DNA from: Natronoplasma sp964602715
GTDB lineage: Archaea; Thermoplasmatota; Thermoplasmata; Halarchaeoplasmatales; Halarchaeoplasmataceae
Assembly (NCBI GenBank): GCA_964602715.1
Contig: CAZRSB010000002.1
Coordinates: 15,509-79,508 of the forward strand
Reading direction: 5' to 3'
DNA: 64,000 bases
In this document: piece after piece, positions 61,177-64,000 of the stretch
How positions within the stretch are numbered: the first letter of the stretch is position 1
Layout of the letters: each line of letters begins with the position of its first letter
Program-made: the position numbers and the translations under genes
Notes under the pieces: model-generated
The model's database searches: none
The model's input: only the letters and a program-made list of their open reading frames with translations
What the model was told of the DNA's origin: nothing

Positions 61177-61842
61177 ATTTGGGAAAGAGTTGTATTTCTC
61201 CTGCATATAAAACGTAACTGCTAAGATACCAAAGAGTATAGAAAAGAAACCGAGTGTATATTGAGGCCATCTTGAGATCTGGTCCTCCACCGCAAAAGTG
61301 GTTTCAGTTAATATACCGCTCACGTTTACTTCTTCTACTGATTCTTTGGCGAGTTCCCATTCTTCTCTAGTAAAAAACCCTCTAGATCTCATCACTTCTT
61401 TTTCTTCTTCGTGATGAAATACTAGTTCAAATCTGACAGAATAAACTCCTTCCTTGGTTTTTTGATCAGTATACACGTACAATTCAAAACTCTCCTTTTC
61501 GCCTTCTGTTAGTTCTTCAATACTATAACTCTTTTTGACATCTTCATTGTTGAATACTGGAGGATTTTCTATGTCCTCTATGGACTTTTCCTTTTCCAAT
61601 TCGGTGTATCTATATATGCTCACATTCAGAACAAGGTCGTTCATTGAAATGTTCTCATAGGGATTATGTAAATCAAAGTGCATCGGTTTTTCATCACCTG
61701 GCTCTATTGTAGGTGTCTGGAGGTCGGATATGATCTGATTTGTATATCTAGGGTTGGACATATCTGATCCTAAAAGAGGTGAACTCCAGAGGGGAATTAT
61801 CAATATGAAGATAACTATGAAAGCCCAATATCTGCACCGCAT
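61114..61842 (-). CDS. Exported/membrane protein with a C-terminal anchor, unknown
   Basis: 242 residues with a signal-peptide-like N-terminus (WAFIVIFILIIPLWSSPLLG), ~170 residues of extracellular Ig/beta-sandwich type (TPTIEPGDEKPMHFDLHN, VYSVRFELVFHHEEE) and a C-terminal membrane helix (YTLGFFSILFGILAVTFYM) plus basic tail. The FDLHNPYE and TFAVE segments resemble COG1470-type NEW3/CARDB domains. Its last 63 bases are antisense to the 3' end of the geranylgeranyl reductase gene. Function unknown. Confidence 0.72.
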   Translation of the reverse strand: MRCRYWAFIVIFILIIPLWSSPLLGSDMSNPRYTNQIISDLQTPTIEPGDEKPMHFDLHNPYENISMNDLVLNVSIYRYTELEKEKSIEDIENPPVFNNEDVKKSYSIEELTEGEKESFELYVYTDQKTKEGVYSVRFELVFHHEEEKEVMRSRGFFTREEWELAKESVEEVNVSGILTETTFAVEDQISRWPQYTLGFFSILFGILAVTFYMQEKYNSFPNLKDSLEKCTSKFEKFRRRFD

Positions 61843-61906
61843 CTTATAAGGTATTAGATTATGTTACTATAAAATACTTATGTGACCTATGTAGATAAAA
61901 ACTTAG

Positions 61907-62905
61907 ATGGATAAACAAAGGAAGCAAGCGGTCATCGTGCCAAAAGAGATGGGACAAGAAAGGATAGAGGAATTGAAATCTAAGAATCTATTAGATCCCG
62001 ATAGAAGGATCAGGCAAGAGGGAGATCAACTGATCATACCCGTTATCAAAAAAGGAAACTCTATTGATACTTCACCGGAGCTTAGGCCAAAAAGATCGAC
62101 CCCATTCCAAAAAATAAAAAAAGGGATCGAATTGTCAAAAGAAAAAAAGAAGATATTACCAAGAAGATGGGAAAAAATAGGTGATGTCCTTCTTATAAAA
62201 CTTCCAGAAAAGTTGAATCCGCACAAGGATGAAATAGCAAAAGTTTATGCTAACGTCCTGAATACGAAGACAGTATTACTCCAAGGAAATATTTTAGGAA
62301 AAAAGAGAGAGCCTGAAGTAGAAAAGATATACGGAGAGAGTACAGAAACCGTCCATATAGAAAATGGGGTAAAATTCAAATTAGATACTCAGCAACTTAT
62401 GTTCTCGAGTGGAAATATTGATGAACGTATACGGATGTCTAAATCTGTAAAAAAAGGGGAAACGGTGATCGATATGTTCGCAGGAATTGGCTATTTTACG
62501 CTTCCGATGGGTGTCCACGGCGATCCAAGAAAAATATATGCACTTGAGATAAATCCGACCGCATTCTCATATCTGAAAGAAAATATCGCCTTGAATGGTA
62601 TAGAGGGAACTGTTGAGCCACGTCTGGGAGATAATAGAGATTTCTCTTTCCAAGGAGCTGATAGGATAATCATGGGTTATCTTCATGAAACTTATAAATA
62701 CATTCCAAAGGCACTTGGATTTTTAAATGGGTCTGGAATAATACACTATCATACGATTTGTAAAGATTCAGGATATCCAGGAGAAGTGAAAAAAGAACTT
62801 GAAAAGAGTATAAATATTGGATTCCAAATAATTGAAATGCACAATATTAAATCATATGCTCCTCATATGTTTCATGTTGTTGCAGACGTCGAAATCTTGA
62901 AATAG
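61907..62905 (+). CDS. taw2: Taw2-type tRNA(Phe) wyosine aminocarboxypropyltransferase (or Trm5-like methyltransferase)
   Basis: 332 residues of the class I SAM superfamily. Motif I is VIDMFAGIGYFTLPMGVHG (about 185-203) and motif II IYALEINPTAFSYLKENI. It further has RIIMGYLHETYKYI: Taw2 has FH/LH-E-T in this place whereas Trm5 has NxPK. The N-terminal ~120 residues are a THUMP-less RNA-binding part. Taw2 transfers the aminocarboxypropyl group of SAM to the wyosine precursor at position 37 of tRNA-Phe. The radical SAM gene follows after 8 bases. Trm5 activity is the main alternative. Confidence 0.82.
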   Translation: MDKQRKQAVIVPKEMGQERIEELKSKNLLDPDRRIRQEGDQLIIPVIKKGNSIDTSPELRPKRSTPFQKIKKGIELSKEKKKILPRRWEKIGDVLLIKLPEKLNPHKDEIAKVYANVLNTKTVLLQGNILGKKREPEVEKIYGESTETVHIENGVKFKLDTQQLMFSSGNIDERIRMSKSVKKGETVIDMFAGIGYFTLPMGVHGDPRKIYALEINPTAFSYLKENIALNGIEGTVEPRLGDNRDFSFQGADRIIMGYLHETYKYIPKALGFLNGSGIIHYHTICKDSGYPGEVKKELEKSINIGFQIIEMHNIKSYAPHMFHVVADVEILK

Positions 62906-62913
62906 GTGTTCAG

Positions 62914-63909
62914 ATGAAAGAAGCTATGTTTTGGAGAAGACAGGAGGGAAAAGCTGTTCAGTGTGAATTATGTCCACATAATTGTTCTATTGACGAAGGT
63001 GATAGAGGGATTTGCAACGTAAGAGAAAATCGTAAAGGTAAGCTATACTCTTTAGTTTACGGTAAAGTAGCTTCGTTGGCTGTAGACCCAATAGAAAAAA
63101 AACCTCTTTATCATTTCCATCCCGGAACTAGTGTTCTTTCCTATGGTACGATGGGATGTAATTTTTCATGTAATTTTTGTCAAAATGCATCATTATCCTG
63201 TGGAGATCCTAATAGTCCTTTTTTGAAAAGTTATTCCGTTGAAGAGATGGTAGAAAGGATATCCAAGCAAGATGGTATTGCTTGGACTTATAATGAACCT
63301 TCTGTATCGTATGAGTTCAGCTTTGATGTATTTAAGGATCTAAAAGAAAGATATGATAGATATACAGTTTATGTTACAAATGGATATATGAATAAAGATC
63401 CCTTGGATAAGATAGCTCCATACCTCGATGCTATGAACATCGATATCAAAGCATTTACCGAGAAATTTTATCAGAAAATAGTAGGGGGTTCTCTACAACC
63501 TGTTTTAGAAACGGCCAAAAGGGCAGTACAAAATGATATCCATTTAGAGATAACTTATCTTATTATTCCAAAACACAATGATTCTTTTGAAGAGATAAGC
63601 AAATTTTCTCGATGGGTGCTTGAAAATTTAGGTGAAGATACAGTCATTCATTTTTCTAGATTTCATCCTGATCACAATATGAGAAATTTAAAATCTACAC
63701 CGCCTTCTAAGATGAGAGATGCTAGAAAATTAGCTCAGGATGTAGGTGCAAATTTTGTTTATCTTGGAAACATAAGAGCCGATAATGATACTAGGTGCCC
63801 AGAGTGTGATTCTGTTCTTCTCTCACGATCTTATTTTTCTTCAAGTAAATTGGAATTGGAATGTGGAAATTGTCCAAATTGTGGACGTTCGATCCCGGTA
63901 ATAACTTAG
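62914..63909 (+). CDS. amrS: AmmeMemoRadiSam system radical SAM enzyme (AmrS-like)
   Basis: 331 residues. Radical SAM cluster CNFSCNFC (CxxxCxxC) is in MGCNFSCNFCQNASL at about residue 82-90, preceded by the N-terminal Cys-rich CELCPHNCSI. C-terminal knuckles (CPECDSV and CGNCPNCGRS) are a zinc ribbon. These proteins accompany MEMO1 and AmmeCR1 proteins in many archaea; the function is not established. The ribosome site GGTGTTC-like lies just before the ATG, 8 bases after taw2. Its TAG stop (63907-63909) lies inside the repeated element copy that begins at 63906. Confidence 0.92.
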   Translation: MKEAMFWRRQEGKAVQCELCPHNCSIDEGDRGICNVRENRKGKLYSLVYGKVASLAVDPIEKKPLYHFHPGTSVLSYGTMGCNFSCNFCQNASLSCGDPNSPFLKSYSVEEMVERISKQDGIAWTYNEPSVSYEFSFDVFKDLKERYDRYTVYVTNGYMNKDPLDKIAPYLDAMNIDIKAFTEKFYQKIVGGSLQPVLETAKRAVQNDIHLEITYLIIPKHNDSFEEISKFSRWVLENLGEDTVIHFSRFHPDHNMRNLKSTPPSKMRDARKLAQDVGANFVYLGNIRADNDTRCPECDSVLLSRSYFSSSKLELECGNCPNCGRSIPVIT

Positions 63910-64000
63910 AGGGAGATAGACAGAAGCCTCCTCCGTTCAGGGAGGGGGATGAATCCTCAGGAAAGAATTTCCTGCTCTCACTCAGCAGGTGTGCATCGTG
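63906..64000 (+). mobile_element. Second copy (left end) of the hairpin-rich element, cut by window edge
   Basis: Repeats 27414-27509 over 95 bases with one substitution and one missing base in the first arm (CCTCCTCC versus CCCCCCTCC). Its hairpin still forms with one T-G pair, so the fold appears conserved. It starts directly at the stop codon of the radical SAM gene and continues beyond the window. Confidence 0.85.

Overview
The window comes from a euryarchaeon with a low-GC (roughly 35-38%) genome. Archaeal markers are a Hef helicase-nuclease, RtcB, archaeal RNase Z, a DacZ-type diadenylate cyclase, PurS with a split PurL, a geranylgeranyl reductase for isoprenoid lipids, a Taw2-type wyosine enzyme and a DUF5828 protein. 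TATA boxes about 25 bases before start codons (leaderless genes) and GGTGA-type ribosome sites support this. DNA gyrase, a bacterial acquisition fixed in several euryarchaeal groups, and the mix of families suggest Thermoplasmatota or a relative. That placement is inference; there is no 16S gene here.

Layout. 0-1.6 kb: end of an oligopeptide ABC transporter (dppD-dppF). 1.7-9.2 kb: two unknown genes, rtcB, hef with a zinc-ribbon partner, rnz and dacZ. 9.3-11.1 kb: a pilin-like surface protein translationally coupled to a HerA-type ATPase. 11.1-16.6 kb: purSL, a LysE exporter, and a membrane protein/regulator/acyl-CoA thioesterase cluster. 16.8-21.7 kb: an AAA-DUF4143 ATPase, a relic of a second lysE, and a four-gene operon resembling the alpha/gamma/delta/beta dye-linked L-proline dehydrogenases of Thermococcales. 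22-26.9 kb: gyrB-gyrA, preceded by a 28-codon leader ORF, and tRNA-Arg(TCT). 27-28.3 kb: an orphan MNT nucleotidyltransferase and a GC-richer, hairpin-rich element; its first 96 bases recur at the right edge of the window. 28.4-36 kb: an Sm-like protein, a helical-repeat protein, an M32 carboxypeptidase, a broken IS630 transposase, a tungsten aldehyde oxidoreductase with two ubiquitin-like proteins, a tandem universal stress protein and an Lrp-type RAM domain.

36-42.4 kb is the most unusual region. Four consecutive genes encode surface proteins sharing one N-terminal membrane anchor module with a GA-x-IW...DYxE signature, but with unrelated outer parts (one is a GLUG-repeat beta-helix). They are bracketed by two related membrane proteins that combine a helix-hairpin-helix domain with zinc ribbons. 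A decayed 3' piece of a class II tRNA lies at one edge.

42.4-51 kb: a ParB-like/GNAT fusion, then a TetR regulator with an ABC-2 exporter and a large RND/MMPL exporter. Two nearly identical TGAC-N5-GTCA operators lie over the predicted start sites of tetR and the RND gene, so the two exporters appear to form one regulon. 51-63.9 kb is mainly housekeeping: histidine phosphatase, cold-shock protein, nucleotide-sugar epimerase, amidohydrolase, a CheF-like protein, Nif3, D-aminopeptidase, RDD protein, TatD-type hydrolase, geranylgeranyl reductase, Taw2 and an AmmeMemoRadiSam radical SAM enzyme. The stop codon of the last gene lies inside the second copy of the repeated element.
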